In this document: piece by piece, positions 53,166-62,222 of the stretch | How the letters are laid out: the number at the start of each line of letters is the position of its first letter | Position numbering within the stretch: the first letter of the stretch is position 1 | NCBI RefSeq assembly: GCF_000155675.2 | Contig: NC_020907.1 | Span: forward strand, 1 to 62,881 | DNA length: 62,881 bases | Source: Octadecabacter antarcticus 307 | GTDB taxonomy: Bacteria > Pseudomonadota > Alphaproteobacteria > Rhodobacterales > Rhodobacteraceae | Reading direction: 5' to 3' | Position numbers and translations under genes: made by a program | Notes under the pieces: model-generated | The model's database searches: none | The model's input: the letters and a program-made list of their open reading frames with translations, nothing else | What the model was told of the DNA's origin: nothing

Positions 53166-53204
53166 TCAAGAACAGCGTTGATGCTTACACTCAATGTCGA
53201 AAGA

Positions 53205-53804
53205 TCAGTCAGACAGAAATTTCTGGGTTATTTCTAAAAGATAGTCCCGCTCATTTATATGCTCTTTGAGCGTCCCTGTCTTCTGGTCGATTTCCAGAAA
53301 AGCGTGACCATGCACGAACGTCCATAGCATACGCGCCCGTTTTTGAGTGACGAGGTCATTGACGTCTCGACCAAGAAACTCTGCGACTTTATCGACCAGC
53401 ACGCCGTAAGTTTGCTCACCTGCTTGCTTTGATTCGAGTTTATCATGATCGTTCGTTAGGCCAAACATCAGTCGGAACACACCTGGCTCGGCGCGTGCAA
53501 AATTTATATAGGCTTGGCCGATGGTATCAATGCCAGATGGATGGCGCGCTGCCGGATCATCGCGCGCCGCCCGCATTTGATCTCCCAGACGGCGCATCCC
53601 TTCGAGGGCAACGTGGTGAAGGATGTGTGGTTTGTCTCGAAAATGCTTGTATGGCGCAGCAGAGCTTACCCCCGCCTTACGGCTGGCCTGAGAAACTGAA
53701 AATCCGTCAGGGCCGTGCGATTCGACTAATTCTCTCACAGATTCAATAAGTTGTGCGCGAAGATTGCCGTGATGATAGGGCGCTTTGGTGTGCTGTTCTG
53801 CCAT
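53205..53804 (-). CDS. TetR-family repressor
   Basis: 199 residues. N-terminal helix-turn-helix DGFSVSQASRKAGVSSAAPYKHF (core ASRKAGVSSAAPYKHF) and a TetR C-terminal ligand domain with GQAYINFARAEPGVFRLMF, typical of the WHG-type subgroup. It is divergent from the RND pump genes. A 19-base dyad at 53847-53865 in the gap is the likely operator. Confidence 0.9.
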   Translation of the reverse strand: MAEQHTKAPYHHGNLRAQLIESVRELVESHGPDGFSVSQASRKAGVSSAAPYKHFRDKPHILHHVALEGMRRLGDQMRAARDDPAARHPSGIDTIGQAYINFARAEPGVFRLMFGLTNDHDKLESKQAGEQTYGVLVDKVAEFLGRDVNDLVTQKRARMLWTFVHGHAFLEIDQKTGTLKEHINERDYLLEITQKFLSD

Positions 53805-53846
53805 GGGTCGGACTTTTTTCTTTTCTAATAGTCATCCAGACCTAAA

Positions 53847-53865
53847 GTAAGTTAGTATAACTTAC
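53847..53865. promoter_or_regulatory. Probable TetR operator
   Basis: GTAAGTTAGTATAACTTAC is a perfect eight-base inverted repeat with a three-base centre. It lies between the divergent tetR-type and membrane-fusion genes. Confidence 0.75.
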
Positions 53866-53901
53866 ATACGTTCAGAACATCTGACAAGTTTGGATCTTAC
53901 G

Positions 53902-55062
53902 ATGGCTAAATTTAACACCGAACCAAAATTATACAAGCGCGTGCTCAAACGGCTTGGGATCCTGACTGGCACTGGAATCGTGATTGGTGGCTGTGTAGTG
54001 GCAACAATCAGCGCAACAAGTCTGATCGCTGATCGCGCAAATGCCGTAGATGCACCGGCACCGGTGCCATTGATTTCTGTCGCTGCCGTTCCTGCCCAGC
54101 TTTTGGATGGATACGACGTGCAACGGAGTTTTGCAGGCCTCACAGAGGCAAACCGAAGCGTTTCTGTCTCGTTTGAGCAGGGTGGGACCGTCGATCAGAT
54201 TCTCGTGGACGAAGGCGATATCGTCTCGCAAGGAGATGTGCTTGCCATTCTCGATACCGGTCTGCTGGACGCGGAACGTCATACCTTGGGGGCCACCCGA
54301 AGCGCTGTGTCCGTGCGGCTGGAATTGGCCATCACGACGCAACAGCGCCACTTGGCTTTGCGCAACAGTGGAAATATTTCACAGCAAAGCGTAGATGAGG
54401 CGGACGCTGCGGTAAATGATCTGACCGCGCAGCTTGCACAGGTCGACGCGCAACTTGCGACGCTGGATGTGCGTGTTGCGAAATCACAGATCACCGCACC
54501 TTTTGACGGGCAAATCGCGACCCGCGCAATTGACGAGGGCACAGCCTTGTCAGCGGGCGTTCCTGTTGTGACCATTCTGGAAAGTGGCAGTGTTTTGTTC
54601 CGTGTGGGGGTGGACCCAAGGCTCGCCGATACGCTTGAGGTCGGGTCCCGACACCGGGTGGAGGTGTCGGGCCAGACCCACGATGTGATACTGGAATCTG
54701 TGCGGCCTGATCTGGACCCGCAAACCCGCACACGCACCCTTGTGTTTTCATTTGATGGCGAAAGCCCCACGCTGCGCCAGGCTGGCGTTCTGAATCTGAC
54801 ACAGCGCATTTCACAAAGTGGTTTCAGCTTGCCGCTCACAGCCCTAAAAGAAGGGGTGCGTGGTTTGTGGACTGTTCAGGCGCTGGTTCCGGATGATGCC
54901 GGATCTTTTCGTGTCCAGAGTGAGGCGATCGAGATCATCCATGCGGACGAAGCCCGCGTTTTTGTGCGCGGCACGTTGCAGGACGGCGTGCAGATCGTCG
55001 AAGGGGGCACCCATCGGCTGGTATCCGGGCAACTGGTTCGCCTGCTGGACGGATCTGTCTGA
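53902..55062 (+). CDS. RND efflux membrane-fusion protein (HlyD-like adaptor)
   Basis: Periplasmic adaptor anchored by an N-terminal helix (LGILTGTGIVIGGCVVATIS). The split lipoyl domain is seen in VDQILVDEGDIVSQGDVLAIL and ITAPFDGQIATRAIDEGTAL (cores VDEGDIVSQGD and APFDGQIATR) around a coiled-coil hairpin. ATG 53902 is preferred to TTG 53890. 386 residues. Its stop overlaps the pump start. Confidence 0.9.
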   Translation: MAKFNTEPKLYKRVLKRLGILTGTGIVIGGCVVATISATSLIADRANAVDAPAPVPLISVAAVPAQLLDGYDVQRSFAGLTEANRSVSVSFEQGGTVDQILVDEGDIVSQGDVLAILDTGLLDAERHTLGATRSAVSVRLELAITTQQRHLALRNSGNISQQSVDEADAAVNDLTAQLAQVDAQLATLDVRVAKSQITAPFDGQIATRAIDEGTALSAGVPVVTILESGSVLFRVGVDPRLADTLEVGSRHRVEVSGQTHDVILESVRPDLDPQTRTRTLVFSFDGESPTLRQAGVLNLTQRISQSGFSLPLTALKEGVRGLWTVQALVPDDAGSFRVQSEAIEIIHADEARVFVRGTLQDGVQIVEGGTHRLVSGQLVRLLDGSV

Positions 55063-58000
55063 TGGAAACGCTCACATTCCGCCAACCCCGCCTCGTCGCT
55101 CTTACACTCTTGGTCATCCTGGCAGCTGGCATGGCCGCATTGTTTTCTATTGGACGCCAAGAGGACCCGACGATTACGAATCTCTTCGGGTCTGTGCAGA
55201 CGGTGTTTCCGGGGGCAGATCCTGAACGGGTCGAAACATTGGTCACAGCCGAGATCGAAGAGGCCCTGCGTGAAATCGCGGAAGTCGACGTCATCAGTTC
55301 CAATTCAAACACCGGCATTTCCATAGTGTCTGTGGAACTGGGCGCGCTAACGCCAAACGATGAAATCCCCCGTGTCTGGGCCGATATCCGCGAAGCACTT
55401 GATGAGCTGACGCCTGATTTGCCAGCCGATGCGTTGGAGCCCGAATTCTCGACTGATGGCGGCGGGGCTTTTGCGGCGATTGTGGCTTTGTCCGCCGATC
55501 ATGACGGCGTACCGCTCACGATCATGCGACGCTATGGAGACGATCTGGCCGCAGAGCTGCGCAGCATCCCCGGCACCGAACAGGTTGAGTTGTTTGGCAT
55601 TCCCAACGAAGAAGTCCTTGTGACGTTGAATGTCGAGGCGACCGTGGCCTTGGGGCTTGATGCGCGGCTGGTTTCTGCCGCAATTGCCGCTGCCGACAGC
55701 AAGGCGCAATCGGGGCGCGTGCGCGGGGCTAATAGTGATTTTCTGATTACGGTGACGGGAGAAGTAGCCGCACTTGACAGGCTGCGCGATGTCGTGGTGC
55801 TGCAAGGCGCGGATGGGCAAACCGTGCGTTTGAGCCAGATCGCCGAGATCACCCGTGGCGCACAGCAGCCGCTGTCTGAACTTGCAATGCATGACGGACA
55901 GCGCACAATTCTGGTTGCGGCCAAGTTGCAGTCGGGGTTGCAGGTCGACGTTTGGGCGGGCTTTGTCCGTGATGTTCTGGCGGAGTTTGAGCTGACCGTT
56001 CCGGGTGGCATGACGCAAGAACTGGTCTTTGATCAAAGTGGATATACCGCTGAACGTCTGACCGAGGTGGCCACAAACATGGCCATCGGCGTATCACTGG
56101 TGGTTGTCGTCTTATTCATTACGCTGGGTGCGCGCTCGGCACTTATCGTGGCCCTGATCCTGCCCGTCGTGACCCTTGCATCACTGGCGACGATGATGTC
56201 GTTCGGTTTGTCGATCCAGCAGATGTCGGTGACCGGTCTGATTGTGGCGCTTGGCCTGCTGGTCGATGCGGGTATCGTGATGACCGACGATATCGGGCAA
56301 CGATTGCGCACAGGCGTCGCCAGATTGGAGGCGGTGAAAGCCGCCGTGCGCCGCCTGTTTGCGCCTTTGTTGGCATCGACCGTCACGACAGCCCTGTCCT
56401 TTACGCCGCTGATCTTGTTGCCAGGTGGCGCTGGAGATTTCGTTGGCTCTATTGCCATCGCGGTGGTGATCATGCTGATATGGTCGTTCATCATCGCCGT
56501 CACGCTGACCCCTGCTATTGCGGGGTGGTTGCTGCCGTTGTCCGATACCGACGGCTCTGCGCGCAAAACATCCCGTTTGGGGCGCATGTTTGCTGCGACG
56601 TTAACATGGTCCATCGCAAACCCATTTAAGTCTGTCGCCCTTGCGCTGGTGTTGCCCGTAACCGGCATACTGAGTTTGCCGAGCCTTGAGGCGCAATTTT
56701 TCCCCGGTGTGGACCGCGATCAATTCTCGATCGAAGTGGACATGGCCCCCGGCGCATCGCTTGCGCGAACCGAAGCGACTGTCGATGCGCTGGACGCTGT
56801 GTTGCGTAGCGACGAAAGAATTGAGGCGGTCACTTGGGTGATGGGCCGCTCCGCGCCGGCGTTCTATTACAATATTGTTGGTGGCCGAAATAACGCGCCG
56901 GGATATGCACAGGCGCTTGTTCTGACAACATCCGCCGCTGCGACCGAAGCGGTCCTTCCGGAACTTCAACGGACCTTGTCGGAGACTGCGCCAGATGCAC
57001 AGGTTCTGATCAACGGTCTTGTTCAGGGGCCACCCGTGTCGGCCCCGGTTGAATTGCGCCTGATCGGGTCTGATCTCGGGCAATTACAGCAAGCTGGTGA
57101 CGAGGCGCGACGTATTATGGCAGGCGTGGACAGCGTGACGCTGGCACGCAGCACAATCGGCAGCCCCGCCCCCAAAGCCTCCGTGGATGTGAATGAGGCA
57201 ACAGCGCGTCAGCTCGGGCTCGATCTCACAGGCATCAGCCGCCAGTTGCAGGCCGCGTTGGAAGGCGTCACGGGCGGGTCTTTGGTTGAGGGCACTGAAC
57301 AACTCCCGATCCGTGTGCGCTTGGGGGATGCAGTTCGCGGCGATCTGACTGCGATCAGTGATATCCCCATTTTGTTACCCAATGCGGCGCAGATGGTGTC
57401 GGATGGTGTGTGGCCCGCAGTCCCACTGTCGGCCATCGCCACAACAGAACTGGTCCCCGGCGCCAGTTCGATCACACGGCGCAATGGCGAACGCGTCAAT
57501 ATCGTTCAAGGGTTCATTCTGCGCGATGTGCTTCCCGAAGAGGCGTTGAAACAGGTTCAGGCCAAATTTGATGCCCAGGGGTTCACCGTGCCCGATGGTG
57601 TGCGCCTTGAATTTGGCGGCGATAGCGATGCGCGGGCCAACACGCTGGGCAATCTGTTTGCCTCTTTGCCGATTATCATCACCCTGTCGATTGCGGCGAT
57701 CGTTGTAACGTTCAATTCGTTCCGCCTGTCGGCAATCGCTTTGGTCGTCTGTGGCCTGTCTGCGGGGCTGAGCCTGTTTTCGCTGGCGGTGTTCCAATAT
57801 CCGTTCGGCCTGAACGCGATCATCGGCGTGATCGGATCAATCGGCGTGTCGATCAATGCAGCCATCATCATTCTGACGGGTCTGCGCGACGACGATGCGG
57901 CAGCGGGTGGCGATAAATTGGCCATAGTTGACGTCGTTATGGGGTCCAGCCGCCACATCGTGTCCACCACGATTACCACCTTTGGTGGCTTCCTACCGCT

Positions 58001-58205
58001 GATCTTGCAGGGCGGTGGGTTCTGGCCCCCGTTTGCGATGGCGGTCGCGGGTGGTGTGCTGTTGTCCACAATCGTGTCGTTCTACTTTACGCCCCCGCTG
58101 TTCGCCTTGCTCTACGCGGGCCGCAAGACGCGCAATACCGAGGAAAAACAGGAAACTTCAGACCTCATTCTCCTAAAAGCCGACATGAGAACTGCCGCTG
58201 AATAA
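55062..58205 (+). CDS. RND-family efflux transporter
   Basis: Proton-driven inner-membrane pump of 1047 residues (AcrB/HAE-type length) with two large periplasmic loops. Helix-4-type motif GLIVALGLLVDAGIVMTDDI carries the proton-relay acids (core LGLLVDAGIVMTDDI); AGDFVGSIAIAVVIMLIWSF and GVIGSIGVSINAAIIILTGL are further membrane segments. The N-terminus METLTFRQPRLVALTLL is a first membrane segment. No outer-membrane channel gene follows. It probably exports drugs, detergents or metabolites under TetR control. Confidence 0.93.
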   Translation: METLTFRQPRLVALTLLVILAAGMAALFSIGRQEDPTITNLFGSVQTVFPGADPERVETLVTAEIEEALREIAEVDVISSNSNTGISIVSVELGALTPNDEIPRVWADIREALDELTPDLPADALEPEFSTDGGGAFAAIVALSADHDGVPLTIMRRYGDDLAAELRSIPGTEQVELFGIPNEEVLVTLNVEATVALGLDARLVSAAIAAADSKAQSGRVRGANSDFLITVTGEVAALDRLRDVVVLQGADGQTVRLSQIAEITRGAQQPLSELAMHDGQRTILVAAKLQSGLQVDVWAGFVRDVLAEFELTVPGGMTQELVFDQSGYTAERLTEVATNMAIGVSLVVVVLFITLGARSALIVALILPVVTLASLATMMSFGLSIQQMSVTGLIVALGLLVDAGIVMTDDIGQRLRTGVARLEAVKAAVRRLFAPLLASTVTTALSFTPLILLPGGAGDFVGSIAIAVVIMLIWSFIIAVTLTPAIAGWLLPLSDTDGSARKTSRLGRMFAATLTWSIANPFKSVALALVLPVTGILSLPSLEAQFFPGVDRDQFSIEVDMAPGASLARTEATVDALDAVLRSDERIEAVTWVMGRSAPAFYYNIVGGRNNAPGYAQALVLTTSAAATEAVLPELQRTLSETAPDAQVLINGLVQGPPVSAPVELRLIGSDLGQLQQAGDEARRIMAGVDSVTLARSTIGSPAPKASVDVNEATARQLGLDLTGISRQLQAALEGVTGGSLVEGTEQLPIRVRLGDAVRGDLTAISDIPILLPNAAQMVSDGVWPAVPLSAIATTELVPGASSITRRNGERVNIVQGFILRDVLPEEALKQVQAKFDAQGFTVPDGVRLEFGGDSDARANTLGNLFASLPIIITLSIAAIVVTFNSFRLSAIALVVCGLSAGLSLFSLAVFQYPFGLNAIIGVIGSIGVSINAAIIILTGLRDDDAAAGGDKLAIVDVVMGSSRHIVSTTITTFGGFLPLILQGGGFWPPFAMAVAGGVLLSTIVSFYFTPPLFALLYAGRKTRNTEEKQETSDLILLKADMRTAAE

Positions 58206-58226
58206 CTTTAATCAAAAGGCAAAACT

Positions 58227-58301
58227 ATGAAGCTGACTTCAACTCTTCTGCCTATCATCTCTAGCGCGGGTGCCGCAGGGGTCTGGCTGGAATTATTTTG
58301 A
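58227..58301 (+). CDS. Possible 24-residue peptide after the pump gene
   Basis: MKLTSTLLPIISSAGAAGVW..., preceded by AAAAGG at good spacing, looks like the start of an exported protein cut short by TGA. It may be a remnant or a real small membrane peptide. Confidence 0.3.
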   Translation: MKLTSTLLPIISSAGAAGVWLELF

Positions 58302-58367
58302 GGCGTAGTTGGCTGCCAAGCTCTTGCAAATTTCACGGTGCTTGGCAGCGCCAATAGTTTACTTAGC

Positions 58368-58850
58368 TCACAGCTGGAAACAGATAGCGGACACCCATAT
58401 TCCTGCCCCAAAACTCAGGTGTGCCAACAGGCTCTTCAGGCGTGCAATACTGGGGCGGGGTGTAAGCCTTGCGGCTAGTCCTGCACCCATTCCAGGCTGA
58501 AGGATGAGGAAGGGGACTATTACAGTCAGTGCGCCGAACGCGAGCGCCGGTCCAAGACGTGGAGTTATGAGCCATTCATCACCAACAAAGGACAGAAAGA
58601 TGAGAACAAACACCACTCCTATTAGGTAATGCAAAGTCCAGCCGATCAAGCTCTCATACGAGCGCGCCGGGCTGGCGGTGATCGGGTTATGGCGAACACG
58701 GCCTTGTAGCAGGTGAACGAACAATCGCCCAACCAAAGAATAATTGAGTGGTTGAATGCTTAAACTTTGTTTTAGAAACAGGGCGACAAGGTCCATAAAC
58801 AGAGTGGCACCAATGCCGATGGCAAAACCGTCGAGTAGAACCTTATCCAT
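58368..58850 (-). CDS. DUF2938-type membrane protein
   Basis: 160 residues, about four membrane helices, with FAIGIGATLFMDLVALFLK, NYSLVGRLFVHLLQG, ESLIGWTLHYLIGVVFVLIF and QPGMGAGLAARLTP. The family is uncharacterised. Its start overlaps the stop of the upstream short MFS-like gene. Divergent from a MerR regulator, which probably controls it. Confidence 0.85.
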   Translation of the reverse strand: MDKVLLDGFAIGIGATLFMDLVALFLKQSLSIQPLNYSLVGRLFVHLLQGRVRHNPITASPARSYESLIGWTLHYLIGVVFVLIFLSFVGDEWLITPRLGPALAFGALTVIVPFLILQPGMGAGLAARLTPRPSIARLKSLLAHLSFGAGIWVSAICFQL

Positions 58851-59094
58851 TTTTGCGCACTTTCTGTCCGAATGCTGCGTAGAGAGCTATCACAAGGGCT
58901 GTATATGGCAGCCCATAAGAGACTTGCAGCAGTATAAGTTCGGACGTGTTGAGCCCAAACTCTGTTCCAATGTGGGGTAATGGCACCGCAATAAGAGCGA
59001 TTGTGAAAATCAGAACCGTTTTGACCAGCGCCAGCAACATAAAGGCAAGCAGCGGCGATTTGCTTGGTGGATTGGTGGTATGTGAGACTGTCAT
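58843..59094 (-). CDS. N-terminal fragment of an MFS-type transporter
   Basis: 83 residues with two hydrophobic helices: LLALVKTVLIFTIALIAVPL then ELILLQVSYGLPYTALVIAL, matching the first two helices of an MFS efflux protein. It ends AFGQKVRKNG where the first cytoplasmic loop should begin. It is either a truncated gene or a small membrane protein. An MFS C-terminal-like remnant lies at 62.2-62.4 kb on the same strand. Confidence 0.6.
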   Translation of the reverse strand: MTVSHTTNPPSKSPLLAFMLLALVKTVLIFTIALIAVPLPHIGTEFGLNTSELILLQVSYGLPYTALVIALYAAFGQKVRKNG

Positions 59095-59131
59095 GGACCT
59101 AAAACTCCGTTGATATTTTGCTGAAGTACTA

Positions 59132-59162
59132 TACGTACAACTTCAAGCCAACTTGAGGTCAA
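59132..59162 (-). promoter_or_regulatory. MerR/SoxR-type operator and promoter
   Basis: On the minus strand -35 TTGACC (59157-59162), a 19-base spacer and -10 TACGTA (59132-59137). The spacer carries the dyad CCTCAAG-TTGG-CTTGAAG (59141-59158), close to a SoxR box. The long spacer is the hallmark of MerR-activated promoters; it would drive the two membrane genes. Confidence 0.65.
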
Positions 59163-59166
59163 GGCC

Positions 59167-59559
59167 ATGTTAGATATTTCTGAACTTTCCCGACGTACCG
59201 GGTTCCCCGCGTCGAAGCTGCGGTACTACGAAGAGGTCGGACTTATCCGATCAATAGGACGTAAAGGGTTGAAACGGCTGTTTGAAGAGGAGGTAACAAC
59301 GCGACTGGCGTTGATCGCAGTCGGGCAGACGGCAGGCTTTTCTCTTGCTGAGATACGCGCATTGATCGGCGTGGAGGGGCAACCTGATTTGGATCGCTCC
59401 GCCCTGGGACAGAAAGCCGATATGCTTGACTCGCAAATCCACGAGTTGGCCGCCCTAAGAGACGGAATTCGGCATATTATGAATTGTTCCGCAGAGCACC
59501 ACTTGGACTGCCCTCGATTCCAACGCATTTTGCGGGTGGCAATGAAGAGAAAAGCGTAA
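59167..59559 (+). CDS. MerR-family regulator
   Basis: 130 residues: helix-turn-helix LDISELSRRTGFPASKLRYYEEVGL (core SRRTGFPASKLRYYEEVG), a dimer coiled coil (about 75-108), and a C-terminal CSAEHHLDCPRF that may bind a metal or redox signal. The protein lacks the SoxR four-Cys cluster. Divergent from the MFS-like and DUF2938 genes with a MerR-type promoter between. Confidence 0.88.
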   Translation: MLDISELSRRTGFPASKLRYYEEVGLIRSIGRKGLKRLFEEEVTTRLALIAVGQTAGFSLAEIRALIGVEGQPDLDRSALGQKADMLDSQIHELAALRDGIRHIMNCSAEHHLDCPRFQRILRVAMKRKA

Positions 59560-60448
59560 AGCGGAGCTTCTCCACGACGACAGAGATGTTTGCATTAAAG
59601 TGAGCGGCGATATCCGTAGTTTTAACGTCATAGCGACGTGCATAAAACAACCATGCAAAGATGATCCTGTCGTTCGCTAACCACAGATTTGATGAATTAA
59701 TTCAACCTTTTATACAAATACTATCTGAAACCACACTGTCTTCTTCGTCTGAAAGCCCAACGGTCTTCCTCTCCGACTTCATGCTCGCAGCAACTGGTAT
59801 ATTTTGGTTATGAGTCCAAATCCGTATAACGCCCCACCTGTTTCGGGACGCCGCTGCGACGAGTTTGGCACGTCTATCGCCAAATGCGGCTCGTTTAATC
59901 CCGCCCGTACTGGGGCACTCAAGAAACCGGACCGCAGAGTGCCATGACATGCAAGCGGGCAGCATCGATGCAGGGAGGGGGACCACGCATCGCTGATCAA
60001 GCAGTTGAAGAGTTAGAATGGCGTCGTGAACCGGTAATGTGAAGTGCCTGCGTTCGAACGGAAGCCGATGCGTGTAACCTCCCCCTGATTTTGAGACAAA
60101 ATTATCACCCTTTGGGCTTAGCTCTCAAATATTATCGGCTCACATTTTTGTGTTCATACTGTGCCTGTGAGGCTTGGAAATATTCGTTTGTGCCAAGCTG
60201 CACCACCGTGGTTCCACATATGTGCATAATCGCACACATGTGCCAAATTAATTGACCTCATGTTTTTTCAATAACTTAAACCCACCGCCAATCATCATTT
60301 TTTTGTGACCATAAGCGGGGCTTTCAAGCGACGTTTTTATACCCAAATGCAACTCATCGAAACGCAGCAACCCGCTGCAAACATTCAAACGCTCCAGACG
60401 AACAGGGGCACAACCTACCAGCCCAAACGGGCAGAAAAGAAGTATATC
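59560..60448. other. Gene-poor stretch with a dispersed repeat
   Basis: No firm gene. It contains copy 2 of the 69-base repeat and, from ATG 59810, a 45-codon frame MSPNPYNAPPVSGRRCDE that starts inside it. Two dyads, CACATATGTG (60215-60224) and CACATGTG (60235-60242), centred 19 bases apart, lie upstream of the next gene and may be regulatory. Confidence 0.5.
59752..59820 (+). repeat. 69-base dispersed repeat, copy 2
   Basis: Matches 50441-50509 except at about two or three central positions. Same orientation, 9.3 kb apart. The shared end includes ATGAGTCCAAA, after which the copies diverge. Confidence 0.85.
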
Positions 60449-60787
60449 ATGTTTAAATCCATCACACTTGCAGCCGTTGTAATCGCAGCTTCCGCATCGA
60501 TCGCTTCCGCTAGCAGCAACTACATCAGCACTTTCGCCCCATCACAAGAGCGCACCACAGAAGTTGAACTGGGCCTCGTTGTTGCCGAAGCGAACGGCGT
60601 TGTTGAAATCCGTGACTACCGCAACGGCCAAATCGGCAAGTTGCTTGGCTCTGAAGTCGTTAAAGCCGGTGGCAACCCAGCTGTTGACGTCGAAATCACA
60701 CCATCCTTCGGCAATGCTATCGCAATCTTGAAAGTTGGTGACAACGTTGTGGACACACAAGCGCTGAACTTCAGCCAACATAACTAA
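60449..60787 (+). CDS. Small secreted protein of unknown function
   Basis: 112 residues starting MFKSITLAAVVIAASASIAS, a classical signal peptide with cleavage after ASA. The mature part is short and beta-rich: SSNYISTFAPSQERTTEVEL, then AEANGVVEIRDYRNGQIGKLL. I set the start at ATG 60449 because the longer frame upstream has no signal features. A GC-rich terminator follows. Paired CACATRTG dyads lie about 210-235 bases upstream. Family resemblance is to small roseobacter exported proteins, function unknown. Confidence 0.8.
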   Translation: MFKSITLAAVVIAASASIASASSNYISTFAPSQERTTEVELGLVVAEANGVVEIRDYRNGQIGKLLGSEVVKAGGNPAVDVEITPSFGNAIAILKVGDNVVDTQALNFSQHN

Positions 60788-60819
60788 ACTGCCCTCCCCC
60801 CCCTCAGTCCCTTCTAGCT

Positions 60820-60848
60820 ACGGGTCGCCCATTCGGGCGGCCCGTTTG
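60820..60848 (+). terminator. Terminator after the small secreted protein
   Basis: Eleven-base stem ACGGGTCGCCC/GGGCGGCCCGT (60820-60830 with 60835-60845, one G-T pair), loop ATTC, followed by TTTG. Confidence 0.7.
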
Positions 60849-61283
60849 CGTTCCAGGACGTGGCAGAGTTATTCCTCAGCATTGGCGCTACACTGGCCAC
60901 AGAGGCGATGGCGTGTTTTGATAAACAATCAAGATAATCAAGTCTGACAAGTCCGAACAGAGGCCCTGAGATCACCCTAAGGTTAGGCATGACGACCATG
61001 GCCGCCATGCCTACTAGCTTATTAAAGTGGAGCAACACACCATTTGCATCGGCGAGACTAAGAACGCCAAAAATTTTGCACCCATAACTTACGCGGGTAC
61101 GAACCACTTTAAACTAGGTATCAATAGATAAATCTACAGATACTAAGCAAACGCGAAGGTCTGGTATTGGTAAAGGCTGATGTTTGCCGTCCCTCAGTAC
61201 TTCGCAAAACCATACATTGCGGCACGATATGCGCACCGGAGTTCGTGCCCCCGAACGCGCCAACAAGCTTGATCGAGGACACC
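60849..61283. other. Intergenic stretch without recognised gene
   Basis: Open frames on both strands are short and unlike known proteins. A plus-strand piece FQDVAELFLSIGATLATEAM (60853-60912) could be a relic of a lost gene. Confidence 0.45.
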
Positions 61284-61517
61284 TTAGGCGATGTATGCGC
61301 CCAGCCTGTAAAGACCGTAGCTAAGTCCCATCATAGCGGTGTAGTACAATGCCAAAAATTTGGGGATGCCAAGGGTGTAGACAAGAAGCGTACTTTCTTC
61401 CTCCAACGCAAATATGCAAGCGACTAGCGATAACCCAATAATAAACCAAAAGCTCACACCCATAAAGCCTAAGGCGAACGCTACACACAGAAAAAATATG
61501 GCAATAACGCTAGACAT
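61284..61517 (-). CDS. Small membrane protein, 77 residues
   Basis: MSSVIAIFFLCVAFALGFMG starts a protein with two or three hydrophobic helices, including WFIIGLSLVACIFAL and YYTAMMGLSYGLYRLG. AGAGGG lies five bases before the ATG. I do not recognise a family. It is isolated between remnants, but the ribosome site and composition argue that it is real. Confidence 0.5.
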   Translation of the reverse strand: MSSVIAIFFLCVAFALGFMGVSFWFIIGLSLVACIFALEEESTLLVYTLGIPKFLALYYTAMMGLSYGLYRLGAYIA

Positions 61518-61578
61518 AACCGCCCTCTAAGCAAGTAACTTTGAGAAAACATAATTTGACGGATCGGATTCGACAATC

Positions 61579-62030
61579 GTGCGAGTGGTCGCAGGTACCC
61601 AGATCAACGCACTAGCAGTTGCAGGAGCTGGCAAGTTATTTGCTGATAAGTTCAGTGGATCGAAGAAGGAACGGCCTGAATTGGACAAGATGTCGGACCA
61701 GCTCTGTGACGGCGATGTTGTGACCGTTACTAGATACGACAGATTGGCTCGGTCTCTAAAAGACCTCTTGGAAATTGTAGAGATTATCAACAAGCAAGAT
61801 TCCTGCTTCCGCTCTTTGGTTGAGGACATCGACACAACGACCTCGGCAGGACATCTCGTGTTTCACGTCTTTGCGTCTATCGCCCAGTTTGAGCGATAGC
61901 GAATTTCGGAGCGCACAAGGGAGAGATTGGCACCTGCACGCAAACGTGGCCGGATTGGTGGTAGCCCCCCTGACCTAACGGCATCCCAGAAGGGCGAAGT
62001 GCGCCGTTTGCGCGATGAAGAGCAATGGCC
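61579..62030 (+). pseudogene. Serine recombinase remnant
   Basis: Reads QINALAVAGAGKLFADKFSG, RPELDKMSDQLCDGDVVTVT, RYDRLARSLKDLLEIVE and FASIAQFER, then TAG, then ISERTRERLAPARKRGRIGG and ASQKGEVRRLRDEEQ. This is a Tn3-type resolvase whose first catalytic-Ser segment is deleted and whose frame has a nonsense codon. Confidence 0.85.
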
Positions 62031-62094
62031 CTTGCCATCGGGTGGCATGGCTATTGTACTTCATGGCGATCTTCTCCCCGCTTGGCCGCACTTC

Positions 62095-62222
62095 GGGCAG
62101 CGGTCGATAAGGACCGCAGTGGCGAGCGCGGGGCTGAGGATGTTTGCAGATAAGATCAGCGGTTCAACGCGTGAATGGCACGAACTGGACAAGTTGCTCG
62201 AGCAGCTAAGGAAATCGGTCAT
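62095..62222 (+). pseudogene. Second resolvase N-terminal scrap
   Basis: Reads AGLRMFADKISGSTREWHEL followed by DKLLEQLRKS, a separate and more decayed copy of the resolvase segment seen at 61640-61710. Confidence 0.7.

Larger units (their letters stand above)
50557..53188 (+). mobile_element. IS66-family element, degenerate
   Basis: Ends read inward GTAAGCATACAGGG and GTAAGCATCAACGC. It contains tnpA, tnpB and a frameshifted tnpC. The eight bases on each side do not match (ATCTCTAG and ACTCAATG), so no target duplication is visible, in line with an old or rearranged insertion. Confidence 0.85.

Noticed and set aside
59810..59947. 45-codon frame MSPNPYNAPP...
   Set aside because: Begins in the dispersed repeat but has no recognised relative and no ribosome site; left as part of the repeat observation rather than called as a gene.
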